Below, in pieces: positions 35,106 to 45,775 of a DNA stretch of 64,000 nt. Within the stretch, counting starts at the first letter, position 1; every line of letters begins with the position of its first letter. Source of the DNA: Salticus scenicus (taxonomy: Eukaryota > Arthropoda > Arachnida > Araneae > Salticidae); NCBI GenBank assembly GCA_963930645.1, contig OZ005653.1:211468496-211532495 (forward strand). The letters are read 5' to 3'. The translations under genes were made by a program, and so were the position numbers. The notes below the pieces were generated by a model. The model saw only the letters and a list, made by a program, of their open reading frames with translations. It was not told the DNA's origin and did not search any database.

Positions 35106-35688
35106 TAAAAAATGAAAAGAACTGAAATGTTGTCGAAGACCAAAATTGAATTGTCCCTAAATTCAGGCAATTGTTCAAATAAGCTCTGTTTGTTACACCA
35201 GTTTTCAGATGAGGTAATATATATATACATATACATATATATAGGTGTAATACTTAAGAAAAAAAAGGTATTTTGTTTACAGTGAATTTCCAAAATAAGC
35301 TTCTATAAATAGGCTTCAAAATATTGCAGAGCTGCCAGTATCATAATTAACTTTCCAAAGGACTATTAATGGAAGGTTTATAACCTCTGCCAATTGCTAT
35401 GGCTTTCAGATATTTGATTTCAGAGTTTAATGAAACAGGATCAGAACAAATATTAAGGACACGGTTAACAAAAGTATAGAAAGCAGCCATTTTTTGGGTA
35501 GGTGGATGACATGAACGCGCATGTGGAGGTAGGGAGACTGCAAAATGTTTACGATAGACAGTGGTGTAAAACTATGTGGAGTGCGACAAACAAGTGTATC
35601 AAGAAATGGAAGTGAGCCATTATTTTCTATTTCATATGTAAACTGAGCTTTCTCATATGTAAACTGAGCATTTCCCGAGCTTCATAAG

Positions 35689-36018
35689 TGGGGTATCTAT
35701 AATGCCCCTTGTAATAATTGTGATTTATCTTATATTGGTCAAACCAAAAGAAATCTTGAATGCCGTTTACGTGAACATTCTCGGTATGTTGTTAATCAAG
35801 AAATTTCTAAATCTTCTACTGCATAGCACAGTTGGGAATTTGATCATAGTTTTAATTTTAAGAGTGCCAAAATTATCTTTCATGCCAAACACGTTTCCGA
35901 ACTGGGTTTTTTGGAAAATTTAACTATTTATCTTAATCGTGATAAAATTGTCAATGAAAAATCTGATTCCACTTCGTTGTCTACAGCCTGGAAAAATTTG
36001 TTTAATTCAATTAAATAA
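35689..36018 (+). pseudogene. GIY-YIG endonuclease domain of a Penelope-like element
   Basis: A 110-codon frame reads WGIYNAPCNNCDLSYIGQTK, then CRLREHSRYV, SWEFDHSFNFKSAK and FLENLTIYLN. GIY and YIG are both present with the expected spacing, as are the downstream Arg (RLREH) and the HxW/D region. In Penelope-like elements this nuclease follows the RT and makes the target nick. An in-frame TAG at 35824-35826 interrupts it after 45 codons. The frame ends at a TAA just before the AT-rich 3' region. No RT is attached on this strand, so it is a 5'-truncated copy. Confidence 0.85.
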
Positions 36019-36391
36019 TTTTCTTCATTATGTTTATAAAACAATAATAGTTATAATTAAATAAATAAATAATAATAATAATAATAAATTTTATTAAATT
36101 TACTTATTAGTATAATATTAATTTAATAAAAAATAAATAAATAAATAAATATAAATTAAAAAATATATATATATATATATAAATAAAAAATAAATAAATA
36201 AATAAATAAATAAATAAAATAAAATTAATTGTTTATTCCTTCCCTCCCTCCTTTTGTTTTTGTCTGTGCATGTGTGTTCTTCTCTGATTGGTCCTGCATG
36301 ATGCTTTGGTTGTTTGTGTTGCTCCTCCCGCTCTGGATTTTGCCCTGCTTTCAGTCTTGCTTTTGTACGTGTAGCACGTGTATTTTTGCGC

Positions 36392-36423
36392 CTGATGAAG
36401 GAAGGCTACGTCCTTTCGAAACT
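36392..36423 (+). ncRNA. Hammerhead-like core hairpin downstream of GIY-YIG
   Basis: CTGATGA, then AGGA...TCCT as stem II, then TTC and GAAAC. The CUGANGA and GAAA boxes are intact, with extra bases before GAAA. Its position 3' of a Penelope GIY-YIG domain on the same strand is where such ribozyme motifs are known. Confidence 0.45.
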
Positions 36424-37117
36424 GGTTGTGCTGGCTTAAAATTTATGGTGTGTGAAGAAGGCTTATTGTCTATTTATCGTTTGTACACCAGTTTTGCATT
36501 TATTTTTGGTGAATATTACTGTCTATGGAATTTAATGTTTCTAAGACATGGTCAATATTGTAACGACATGTGTCGATAATCGTGAAGGTGCCATCAACGT
36601 AACAGGTCCAAAAATGAAAAGATATTTCCTTAAAAAGCATACTTTCAAAATAATGCATGTAAATATCTGCGAGAATTGGGAAGAAAGGGGATCCCATGGC
36701 TAAACCTTCAGATTAACGATAAAATTTTCTTTGGAAGGAAAAGGTAATTTGTGATAAACAAATGCGGACTAGAGAAATTACTACTTGTATTTCAAAAGAT
36801 GTGAAATGAAATTCTTTAATCTATTTCCGAGACAGCAGAAGGCGCCACTTATTGGAACATTAGTGAAAAGGGGTTTTACAGCAAAGGAGGCCATAGTAAG
36901 ATGAGGGCCGTTTTGAATATTTTTTGCGAAGTTAATAGAGTACTTTATAGTATAGATATTTGTAGAAAGAAGGGGAGCAAAAATTGTACTTAGAAATTGA
37001 GCTAAACGGTAGAAAGCAATTTTTATTAAATTCACACAATCAACTGATTGGAAGAAAATCATATTTATTGAAATTTTTATTTTTCCGACTGAGTGAAAAT
37101 AATGCCTGGACTCGAAT

Positions 37118-37175
37118 CCCGGATCTTTGACTTACAAGGTCAAGGCTCAACCAATTGAGTTATCCAGGTCGACAA
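37118..37175 (-). tRNA. tRNA-Thr(TGT)-like module 1, truncated
   Basis: Minus strand: CCTGGATAACTCAATTGGTT, anticodon arm TTGAC CTTGTAA GTCAA (perfect 5-bp stem, anticodon TGT), then GATCCGGGATTCGAGTCCAG. The T-arm 3' side lacks the CCGG present in the other copies, so the T stem is shortened. Confidence 0.6.
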
Positions 37176-37250
37176 CCGGTCAGCATTACTCACTCAGCAT
37201 TACTCTTTCTGCCTAAAGGTTGTCTGAGTGAGTAATGCTGACCGGTTGTC

Positions 37251-37325
37251 GACCTGGATAGCTCAATTGGTTGAGTCTTGAACTTGTAAGTCAAAGATCC
37301 GGGGTTCGACTCCCGGTCCAGGCAT
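37251..37325 (+). tRNA. tRNA-Thr(TGT)-like module 2
   Basis: CCTGGATAGCTCAATTGGTT, anticodon loop CTTGTAA, and GGGGTTCGACTCCCGGTCCAGGC. D arm, T arm and a CCTGGA/TCCAGG acceptor stem can pair; the first acceptor pair (A or G against C) and the last anticodon-stem pair (A-G) are off. A and B boxes are good. Most likely the tRNA part of a SINE-like repeat, though limited pol III transcription is plausible. Confidence 0.6.
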
Positions 37326-37545
37326 TATTTTCACTCAGTCGGAAAAATAAAAATTTCAATAAATATGATTTTCTTCCAATCAGTTGATTGTGTGATTTTA
37401 ATAAAAATTGTATTTCTTTCTCCCATTGTTTAATGGTGTTTTCCATTACCTGCGGCTTATTTCTGTCGAGCTATCTACATGATAGACCATATGTTTCTGC
37501 CTAAAGGTTGTCTGAGTGAGTAATGCTGACCGGTTGTCGGCCTGA

Positions 37546-37613
37546 ATAGCTCAATTGGTTGAGCCTTGATCTTATAAGTCAAAGATCCGGGGTTTGACTC
37601 CCGGTCCAGGCAT
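37546..37613 (+). tRNA. tRNA-Thr-like module 3, anticodon changed
   Basis: GCCTGAATAGCTCAATTGGT, anticodon loop CTTATAA (TAT in place of TGT), then GGGGTTTGACTCCCGGTCCA. The acceptor stem has one mismatch and the B box has C to T. A decayed sister of module 2. Confidence 0.55.
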
Positions 37614-38165
37614 TATTTTCACTCAGTCGGAAAAATAAAAATTTCGATAGGAAGCAATATCGATATTACAGACTATCGTACGAAATGGGATATTAGGCTT
37701 GTGGTCTTTTGGTAAGCATAAAATCTGGCACAATTAGCTATAGAAGGGATAAGATGAGATTTAGTTGAGTCCAAAAACAAGGGACAAGGCTTTATAGCAG
37801 ATTTAATTTTAATTAATTTTTGAGGAGAGGAGTCACGGGGTAGAGGAATATATGGGCCATCATTTATTTGTCCAGTTACGCTATTGATATACTGTTTCTT
37901 TTCTAAAATAACAATCTGATCACATTTTTTATATTTATAAAAATCTTAAAAATCTTGATAATTGTGTTTTCTCTGTACCCTATTTGTCTGATCGTTGGAA
38001 AATATACATGGTCCACATTTTATTAATTTTTCGACAGTTTGCACAACTAGCGTTTCTAAATTTCCTATTCGCCACTTCCTCCATCTTCCACGTAATTCTA
38101 TTGATTGAACATTATTCGGTTCCATTTGTGTATATATGAGCACTTCTCTCTGATTTTTTTATGCA

Positions 38166-38196
38166 CTGAAGACGGTACGCTAAATGCTACCGAAAC
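38166..38196 (+). ncRNA. Hammerhead-like core hairpin
   Basis: CTGAAGA, a perfect CGGTA/TACCG stem around CGCTAAATGC, then AAAC (core box GAAAC overlaps the stem's last G). It lies 23 bases upstream of the minus-strand Penelope RT but on the opposite strand. That would suit an inverted Penelope terminal repeat. Confidence 0.4.
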
Positions 38197-38199
38197 AGC

Positions 38200-39445
38200 T
38201 GTCTGCTTCCCAATTTTTTTTTCTTTTGCGTTCCTGACGTAGTGGTACCATATTATTTTATACTCCACATGTGCTCTTCTATCATCCCTCTTTTCTGTTT
38301 GATTAGGTGCAGTTCATCCTGTATATATTTATATTAGCATACTTGAAGAATTTTCTAATTGTTGCATAAACATTATGTTAAGTATGATTTTATCTTATCT
38401 TTATATCACAAATACGGTAAATAATTATATCTAATATTAAATTTATTAATTTTATTTATACATATAATTTTTTTTTCATGTTATTTACAACATTTTGTGC
38501 TTAATTTTTTTCGTTGATATTGTTATTAATATGTTTTTACACATAATCCAAAATTATGTAAAAAATATTCTTTAAATAAATTAATATTTCTCTGTAATGG
38601 AAAATAGAAGCTTCATCTGATAATTATCTATAAGTTAAAATAATATTTTTGAAACTATGAAAGTATTTCATAAAATGAAACGAGGGTGTCTCTAGAGATT
38701 TTATGTCTTAATGAAACGTCCTATAAACTAATGAAGACGGGCTCTTTCTCATTTATATTTAAAGAACGTTTAACAAAAATATTTTCTTATGCATATCTTT
38801 TTGTTAATGTCATTTTATTTTTCCTTTGAGAAATAACTTTAATAAAAGATATTAAATTATATGGGGAAAATGTAGTCGTTATTGTAATCATCAATCCGAA
38901 AATAAAATTATTCGCTAATTATTTTTCTCATGAATAAATAATGAATTCTGAATGGTCGCGTAATTTTTGGAAACATTTTGATGTTGAAGTATTGAAATAA
39001 ATTTTTATTATCAAATTTGTAAATCTCAAAGGGAGAAAAAATATGCTATTTAAATACAGAATATTTATTTCTTTGAAGTATCTTAATAAATATTCTCAAA
39101 AACAGTTTGATATTTTGTTTTAGAACAAGTATTTTTCTCTCTGAAAAGATAATTTTGGTAAATTAGACAATTTATTGTAGATATTAAAGGAGATGGGTTC
39201 AAAAACTTTTTATTTTTTATTTATTTATTTATTTATTTTTTTTTATCTTTCGATAAATTTATTATTAAAAGACTCTAAGAAAAATATTATAATTCACATT
39301 TTAAAGAAATATTAAAAATAATGTTCCCAGTTAATATTACATGAAATCATGTAATAGATAGAAGTTTTAAAGGAAATAAACTTTAATAATCATATTTAAA
39401 AATTAAATGTTTCTTACTGAACTTTACCTTAACAGTTTATATACG
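38200..39445. other. AT-rich spacer
   Basis: No gene or clear repeat; TTTA/TTTATTTATT run at 39210-39244. Confidence 0.5.
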
Positions 39446-39450
39446 ATATA

Positions 39451-40090
39451 GTACGTTGGGTACACGACAAAAAAAGCCAAAAAGCTGCACTTTTTGATTG
39501 GAATATGCCACCTTCTGTGGTCAAAGTTCATGCCAAAATATAAATTTCCAGATAGGGAGCCACTTGAAAATCCGTGTAGAACACCCCCATGGCGGCCATT
39601 AAAGATGGCCGCCGTCAGCTGCCATATAGGGGCGCTAATTGTTTTGTATCTGAACTCCTAATCATCCGATTTCAATTTTCTTTCTTTTAATACCTTGTGA
39701 ATAATATACTTTTTAACTTCCATACATTTATCTATGTATATTATATGGTGTGACACTCACACTACTTATAATACGTTGGGTACACGACGAAAGAAGCCAA
39801 AAAGCTGTATTTTTTGATTGGAAAATGCCACCTTCTAGAGTCATAGTTGATGCCAAAATATAAATTTTCAGATAGGGATCCACTTAAAAATCCGTGCAGA
39901 ACACCCCGACAGCGGCCATTAAAGATGGCCGCCGTCAACTCCATATAGGTGCACTAATTGTTTTTGTTTATGAATCCTAATGGTCCGATTTCGATTTTCT
40001 TTACATATATTTCACAAGATATATATATATATTAAATATATCTTACGAATAGGATACTTTTTTATTCCTATACATTTATTTATGTACATT
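39451..40090 (+). repeat. Left compound TIR of the Academ-like element, two units of 320 bp
   Basis: Unit starts are at 39451 and 39771. Shared phrases are AAAAAGCTG(C/T)A(C/T)TTTTTGATTGG, TCCGTG(T/C)AGAACACCCC and GGCCATTAAAGATGGCCGCC, then the (A/G)TCCGATTTC(A/G)ATTTTCTTT segment. GGCCAT TAAAG ATGGCC lets each unit fold into a hairpin (GGCGGCCAT/ATGGCCGCC, 9 bp, in unit 1). The unit 1/2 junction carries GGTGTGACACTCACAC. Confidence 0.85.
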
Positions 40091-40706
40091 AAAGACTATG
40101 CGCATTTTGGAAAAACCTGAAATTTCATTTTTTTCATGATTTTTATTAACAAATAAGTTTTTAATTGAGCTCAATATTACTTTCTTCACAACAAAGGGTT
40201 TATGTGAGTGGAGTTCTGCGTATTTTTCTTCTTTTTACAAACAAACGTAACTCAAAATTACTAATTTTTCAGATACAATCCATAAATTCCTTATAATAAC
40301 TAGGCAGCCAATAAGGTTTGATTTATGCATCTTTGTATGCCATAGATGCCATCTTAGGTTTTTTTTTTTTTTTTTTTTTTTTTTAAGGCTTTAATCAAAA
40401 TCGTGATTTTTTTTTTCAGTTACTTAAAATTTTACTTTAACTGTTTCACTCAAAATCGCTATTTTTTGAGTTATGACTCTTTGTCATGAGAGCGACGATA
40501 TGTCAAGAAAGATTCATTTTCATAAACAACAGCAAATTTTACTTATTATGGAAACATTTATTACGTTAAGAAAATATTTTAAAGAAAAAAAAAATAATAT
40601 CCATAGAATATAAATATTAAGAAATTATCCATCTAAATTTATTCCTTTTCTACTGCTCTTATGACTTTAGATCATGCTATCACAGTCTTCATCTTCCAAG
40701 TCTTCC

Positions 40707-40820
40707 CTGGAATAAAATATCTATTATATGTTATAATTTTATGAAGGTATTCATTCAGCAAGTAATTATTATAATTTGAAATTGTGGATCAAACTTAAAA
40801 ATAATCAATTTAACGCATAC
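40707..40820 (-). other. Predicted 114-bp intron near the 3' end of the transposon gene
   Basis: On the minus strand AAAAG|GTATGCG (donor) and ATTTTATTCCAG|GGAAGA (acceptor) bound 114 bases. Splicing keeps frame and replaces the unspliced end RYALN with a short acidic terminus, EDLEDEDCDSMI, followed by a stop at 40667-40669. Acidic C-termini are common in this protein family, to my knowledge. Confidence 0.5.
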
Positions 40821-43800
40821 CTTTTATTGTATTTGTTGCTGCATTGTTGACCTCCAGTGCAATTCGTGCAAAGTAGTGTACATGAAACCTTTGCCTTTAC
40901 ACAAGAGCATCGTGTGCGGCATGTGGAGCAGCTGCATTTAACCAATTCTCTGCAGGCTTCCATAATAGAAGGAAGGGAGGACCAGACAGGCATCCATTCC
41001 TCATCAATCATGGTCCAGCCCCATCCTTCTGGTCCTGGAATGTTGTCCATCACTGAGCATGCACGACCCCAAACTTGTCCTGCCTGGTATGCTGAACAAA
41101 GACAATGCTGCTTTAATGCTTCTTTTGTTGGGGGCAAACTTTGTAGACTGCGACTTTTTGAGGTAAAGAGAAATCTTCTAATATGATTAACTGAGAAATT
41201 TTCTGCGTCTTTGTAATAAAGAAAAACAGTAAACTTTTCTAGAATTTGAAAAGTCTTGTCCGAAATACACTGCTCTGGTAGAGAAATAGTTTGGAAGGCT
41301 TCAGTAGCTTCAGGAAATGATTTCCTTACTTTCCAGGCTGTCTGTTTTCCTTTCATTGCAAATGATGACGTCACATCTGATCCAGTAAATGCATGGAATC
41401 CTCTTAATGCAACAGCTTTTTGTTCACCAATACTTTCAAACATAGCATTAATGCTCATGTACCTCTGACCCTTCCCAACACCAAAAAGAATCCACATTTC
41501 TTCAAGCCCAGCTGTTTTGAGAATATTAAAAAAAGAGATTGCCAATACAACTACATCAGTATCTACTGTGTAAATAATTATTTTTTTTGCACCATGTTCA
41601 ACACTGTCTTTAGCCTGGAAAAAAATCCTGCCGTCTGCTTCTTCCTGCTGCCTAATTTGTACTCCATCAACTGAAGTTTCATTCGGCCGAGATGAACGTA
41701 TAGCGCCATCAATCTCAGTAATGATGTGAACCCAATCAAATTTCAAAAATGCGTGATCCCCAAGTAACTTGAAGAATTCTGTCTTATTTTGATCGCAACA
41801 GAGGAAATTGTTCCAATTTTTTGGTAGCATATTTCTTTTTGCAACTTAGTGACGTAAACCAACCCCTCTCTTATCTCTCACACGTTTCTTAAGGCATGTT
41901 TTTGTATAAGTATCCCAAGAAATGTGTATCCTGTTTGCATGGAACCTTTCAACATCATTCAAAATTCGGTTTTTGAATTCTGTATCACAGTATTCCGCAA
42001 AGGTTCGTGATATTTTGGGTGGAACAGCATATGCTAGTGCTGCACCATCGTAAATGATTGTATCGCAGAATCCTTTGAAATATGGTGGATTAATGGCTTC
42101 TTCTAGGATTTTAAGTAGCTGAGATTTCTGACATGACCGCATTACACCATTTGAGGAAAGCGAAGGCTGAGCACTGGTATTTTCATACTCAAAAAACTTG
42201 TCCAAATCCAAGTGTCTATTTTGACTTACAATGAAAGCCCTAGAGAAAAGTTCAACATCATTTCTCAAGTTTGATATTGTGAAAGAGGAAACTTTTTTGT
42301 GAAAGAGCAAAGCCAAAGAATTTAGTCCTTGTTTGTTTCACAGGAGAAAATACACTTACTTTTGCTTCATTACTCAAACGGGTTTCCCCATAGTTGTTGT
42401 ACAGTTGTAAGGCTTTTTCTTCAGTATTAACCAAAGCTTTTACATGCTCTTGGTCCATTATATACTTTGTATCCCAAACCACAAGATCACACGAGTTTTC
42501 CTCAAATGGGTTTCCAAACTCATGAAAGCTTCTTTTTAAATCATCTATTTGGTCCTGAAACTTGCTCTGATAAGCAGCATACTGTTCATGGTGAACCGGC
42601 CTGTCAGTTACTGTTAATAAAGCTAGTAAACTCAAACTCATCAAGAATATTAACTAATTGTGGCCCAGAGAGCATCCATCTCCTCAACATGGCTGTATCT
42701 TGCAATAGACCTACAGCACCACCATTTCCTTTGATAAGGGAATTGTTTTGTTCATGAGCTTGATCTACAGCGAGTGCAGAAAAAGGATTGTTAGTTTTGT
42801 GGATAACAAACTGACCTTTGCAAAAGTAATCGTGTACACTGGGTGCTGTGTCTTTAAGTTATTCTAAGTCTTTTATATGGATAGGTAACCAACGAGCATA
42901 GTTGGTATGGTCCATCAAAAAAAACCAAGGTGCTAACTTCTTCAGCGTTTCTTTATACAGTTCGTAATTACCATCCCTAATTGACCGAATAAAAGACAGA
43001 AGAAGTATCTCTAGGTTTAACACTAGAAACCAGAATCGAAAAGTTGGGCAGTTTGAACGTTTTTCATCAATCCTCTCTTCAAATAAAATTTTTGGATTTC
43101 CTTGCATAAATGCTTCTTTAAGTAGACTGTATAAAACCACAGCAGTCTTCTGATGTATGGTTCTTGCTTTTGTCACATGTGTAACTTTAAGACATGCTTC
43201 TGCTCCTGCTTCTGTCTTGATTCCAGAGTTTGAAACTACAGTAGTCCAACCACTACCTTCGAGAATCTGACCAAGCACTTTCAAAACTTCCTGTTCAATA
43301 TGAAAAGCTCCAAGTACGGCTACAAACTTGAATTCACCGTAAAAATCAGGCCTGTTCCACTGAACAGATTTCGTCAAAGCAAATAGAGGCTGATCCACAC
43401 ATATGACCGGAGTTTGCCCTGGATTTTAAAATGTAGTAATTTTTTTTATTTGTTCCATTGCATGCTTCAGCATTGCCGGAGAAAAAGAACTTTAATTAAA
43501 TAGGGGTAAAAGAGAACGAGATAATTCAAACGATGAAGACTCTGTCCTTGAAGCATGGAAAGCTGCCCAAGAAATATCTAAATTTCCATCTGTTCTATCA
43601 GTAATAATATGATCTAACCATTCCTGTTCCATTTTCCACTCAGAACCAAATTCTGAAATTGACATTTCGGAAGAGGTGGTCTGGTTTGCTTTTGGAACAG
43701 TTGACTCCTTCGAGGGCAGTATTAAAGGCTTGACAATACTATAGCTATCTGGAAGCTCTGGCACTTTTCTGTTATTTTGATCAATACAAGAAAAGCTTGT

Positions 43801-44318
43801 AGCAATTTCACGAGGCTTACCAACTTCTCCTTTCGCAGGGATTTGAAAGACAGATATCGCTGTTCCATGAAATGATGATTCAGATGTTGTGCTACTGTAA
43901 TTATGATCTATATTGTCGTACGCACCAATGACAAAAAGACCGTGAAGCAAGTTTGAGGGGCATACGACACCTTCTTCTTGAGCTCTGAGTATCTCCAAGT
44001 AAGCAAGATTTGCTGTTATCTCTCTAATTCTATTTGGTGATATTGAGAGGCCTCTTTCATGCATGCCTTCAATTATTGTATGATTTCGTGTTCTTCCAAA
44101 AACAGACAGGCCGAGATATAATGGAATAGGTGGTTCATGACTTTTCTTATGGCGAATAATGTTGCCTTTAGGAATACATTCACTGTGGTTAAAAACTATT
44201 AATTGGCTGATAGTTAAAGCAGGTTGAGTTACTTTAGTTGCATTCGGTGCTGAAGTGCAACCGTGAAGTAGATAACACACTAGAGCCAGAAGTTCTGGAG
44301 GGACGCTTGAAATTTGTC

Positions 44319-44578
44319 GATCATCATTCAAGTGACCATCAAAAATAACTTTCTTCTGGGCTATTACTTTTCTAATTCTTTTGATAAATCTTTCGCATGC
44401 AACAGCATCATCATCAAGATTTTCAGACTGGACATTTTGGAATATGTTGATCATCATTCAAGTGACCATCAAAAATAACTTTCTTCTGGGCTATTACTTT
44501 TCTAATTCGTTTGATAAATCTTTCGCATGCAACAGCATCATCATCAAGATTTTCAGACTGGACATTTTGGAATATGTT
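44319..44578. repeat. 130-bp tandem duplication inside the transposon gene
   Basis: TCATCATTCAAGTGACCATC starts at 44321 and again at 44451, and the copies match through AATATGTT with about one base change (AATTCTTTT against AATTCGTTT). 130 is not a multiple of three, so the duplication shifts the frame and repeats the codons for NIFQNVQSENLDDDA. Confidence 0.95.
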
Positions 44579-45775
44579 AGCACCATCTCGATACAGGATG
44601 TAATCTCTACCAGAAATCTGAGCTTTGAGTTCTGGGAATTGGTCGAGGATTCTCTCACGTAACCGAGTAGAGTGTGTATTTGGAAGGTCTTTACTTTCCA
44701 TGTCCAGAAGATTTGCTAAGTTATTTGTATAAAGAGTGTTAAGATGAGACATTTTGAAAACAATTTCAGTGTTTCCAGCTTCAGATGCCTGGATTTTCTC
44801 TCTTATGAATCCTGCAACGGAAGCAAAAGCCATACTTTTACAGATAGGGCTGACCTCTTCTTTTTTTACTTCACTTGATGGGCGTAGAGAATTCGTTAAG
44901 TTTGTGTAGCATTTTGAGTGATACTTTGCTTCTTTAGCAACTAAATCTCCACCCTCTAGGAATGCTTTAATTTCAACATTATTCGTAATTTCGGCACATT
45001 TCTTAAGTTTATCGTCTTGTAAAGAAGCAACTTTATACAAAGACCTCCGAGCAGTGCCCTTTCCATTGCATATGAAACAAATTTCATCTTTCATCTTAAT
45101 AGATAATGTTGTACGGACACCAGACCTTGTCTTTTTTTCATTTGGTTCTATTAAAGACTGTGGACTACCCTGAGATGACATACTGGGCACGGACGAAGAA
45201 TGTTTGCGTTTCTTTGGCCTGTCAAGTTTTATTTTGTTAAAGTTAAGGGCACACATTTTGTGCCACTTTGCTTTATTTTTTCTAAATGTTTCTTCTATTC
45301 CTTCTCCTTCATTTAAATTGTTTAAATTCAAACCAAGGGGTACTGAACCGATATTCTGAAATTCCATTAAATTTTCTGCAAGCGTCCTGTAGCCAGCACC
45401 AACAAGTGATTTAGAAGTATGTGTGGCAGGGCAAATCAGTTCTTCATCTCTATGTTTTTGACATAAACAACATTTGGTCCAATCTATGCCACAGAGAGGA
45501 AATTCGGATTTAAAATCTGCCAGCCGCAAATGTACTGAAGCCATTTTCAAAAAAAATCAAAAGAGTTCAATCTGAAACAAAGAAAGTTCGGTGTTTAAAA
45601 TGAGAATAACGTTATAATTGAATAAAAAAATTTCAAGAGTATGTCAGAAATCAATAAATTATAAAAATATCTCCTAAAAAATTATTTTTAAAAAATTGCG
45701 TGGAATTTTAAGCATGTAGAGGTAAATGTAATAAGACAAAATGTCTCTACATGCAAACTAAAAAAAAAAAAAAAA

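Larger units (their letters stand above)
35650..36506 (+). mobile_element. Plus-strand Penelope-like 3' fragment inserted into the minus-strand RT
   Basis: RT codons for NSIDSNIH (minus, ending near 36507) continue as FTYEIENNG at about 35650, so everything between is an insertion. It carries a GIY-YIG domain, an AT-rich simple-repeat stretch (36058-36230) and a hammerhead-like hairpin (36392). A 17-bp phrase TCATATGTAAACTGAGC is duplicated at the left junction (35632 and 35653), possibly made during insertion. Confidence 0.65.
37021..37644. mobile_element. 624-bp insertion of three tRNA-Thr-like modules, two head to head
   Basis: Inserted in the Penelope RT between CGGTAGAAAGCAAT (37007-37020) and CGATAGGAAGCAAT (37645-37658), a 14-bp target duplication with two differences. 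It contains three copies of one module: CTGCCTAAAGGTTGTCTGAG, GTAATGCTGACCGGTTGTCG, a tRNA-like body, then TTATTTTCACTCAGTCGG. Module 1 (37075-37195) is inverted against module 2 (37205-37420), forming a palindrome with arms of about 175 bp. Module 3 (37497-37644) repeats module 2. A long target duplication suits retroposition (SINE-like). Confidence 0.75.
35330..38143 (-). pseudogene. Penelope-like element reverse transcriptase, broken by two insertions
   Basis: The minus strand, read from 38143 downward, shows a decayed Penelope-like RT in order. CDQIVILEKKQYINS and GPYIPLPRDSSP lie near 37790-37920. RFYAYQKTTSLISHFVR lies near 37680-37720. IAFYRLAQFLSTIF and MASFAVKPLFTNVPISGAFC lie at 36840-37030 (the last matching the usual SFDVVSLFTNVP). 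MGSPFFPILADIYMHYFE and CYVDGTF, with G replacing the second catalytic Asp of the YVDD box, lie at 36595-36697. YEIENNGSLPFLDTLVCR and FVNRVLNICSDP lie at 35420-35640. Two insertions split it: 37021-37644 and about 35650-36506. Stops, frameshifts and the YVDG change show it is dead. No GIY-YIG domain belonging to this copy is recognised below 35330. Confidence 0.8.
40667..45550 (-). pseudogene. Academ-like transposon protein (XPG/PIN nuclease, Cys-rich tail), disabled
   Basis: Read from the ATG at 45550 downward. (1) N-terminal CCLCQK motif and a C-x2-C...H-x3-C pair (CFIC, YHSKC). (2) A middle domain with RLRERILDQFPELKAQ, VPPELLALV, PIPLYLGLSVFGRTR, and DNIDHNYSSTTSESSFHGTA (43880-43930), a family hallmark. 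(3) PVICVDQPLFALTK and RRWMLSGPQ (42650-42690). (4) An XPG/PIN-like nuclease: IHISWDTY, KRGVG, QEEADGRI, YTVDTDVVVLA, HAFTGSDVTSSF. (5) A Cys-rich end (CSCSTCRTRCSCVKA, CTLLCTNC), resembling the Cys8 region of Academ proteins. It is broken by a 130-bp duplication, at least three other frameshifts (near 43400-43490, 42640 and 42300) and in-frame stops at 43429-43431, 42859-42861 and 41846-41848. The continuous order of motifs shows a single original gene of over 1,500 codons. Alternative: another DNA-transposon superfamily with an XPG-like nuclease. Confidence 0.8.

Noticed and set aside
36229..36579. 116-codon plus-strand frame
   Set aside because: It covers the simple repeat, the hammerhead-like hairpin and part of the minus-strand RT; no domain or compositional support.
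37251..37325. Functional tRNA-Thr gene
   Set aside because: Mismatches in the acceptor and anticodon stems, embedding in a repeated mobile module and a truncated or mutated sister on each side make a repeat more likely. Not excluded.
40857..41186. Plus-strand frame of 109 codons opposite the transposon gene
   Set aside because: Shadow of the Cys-rich minus-strand coding sequence.
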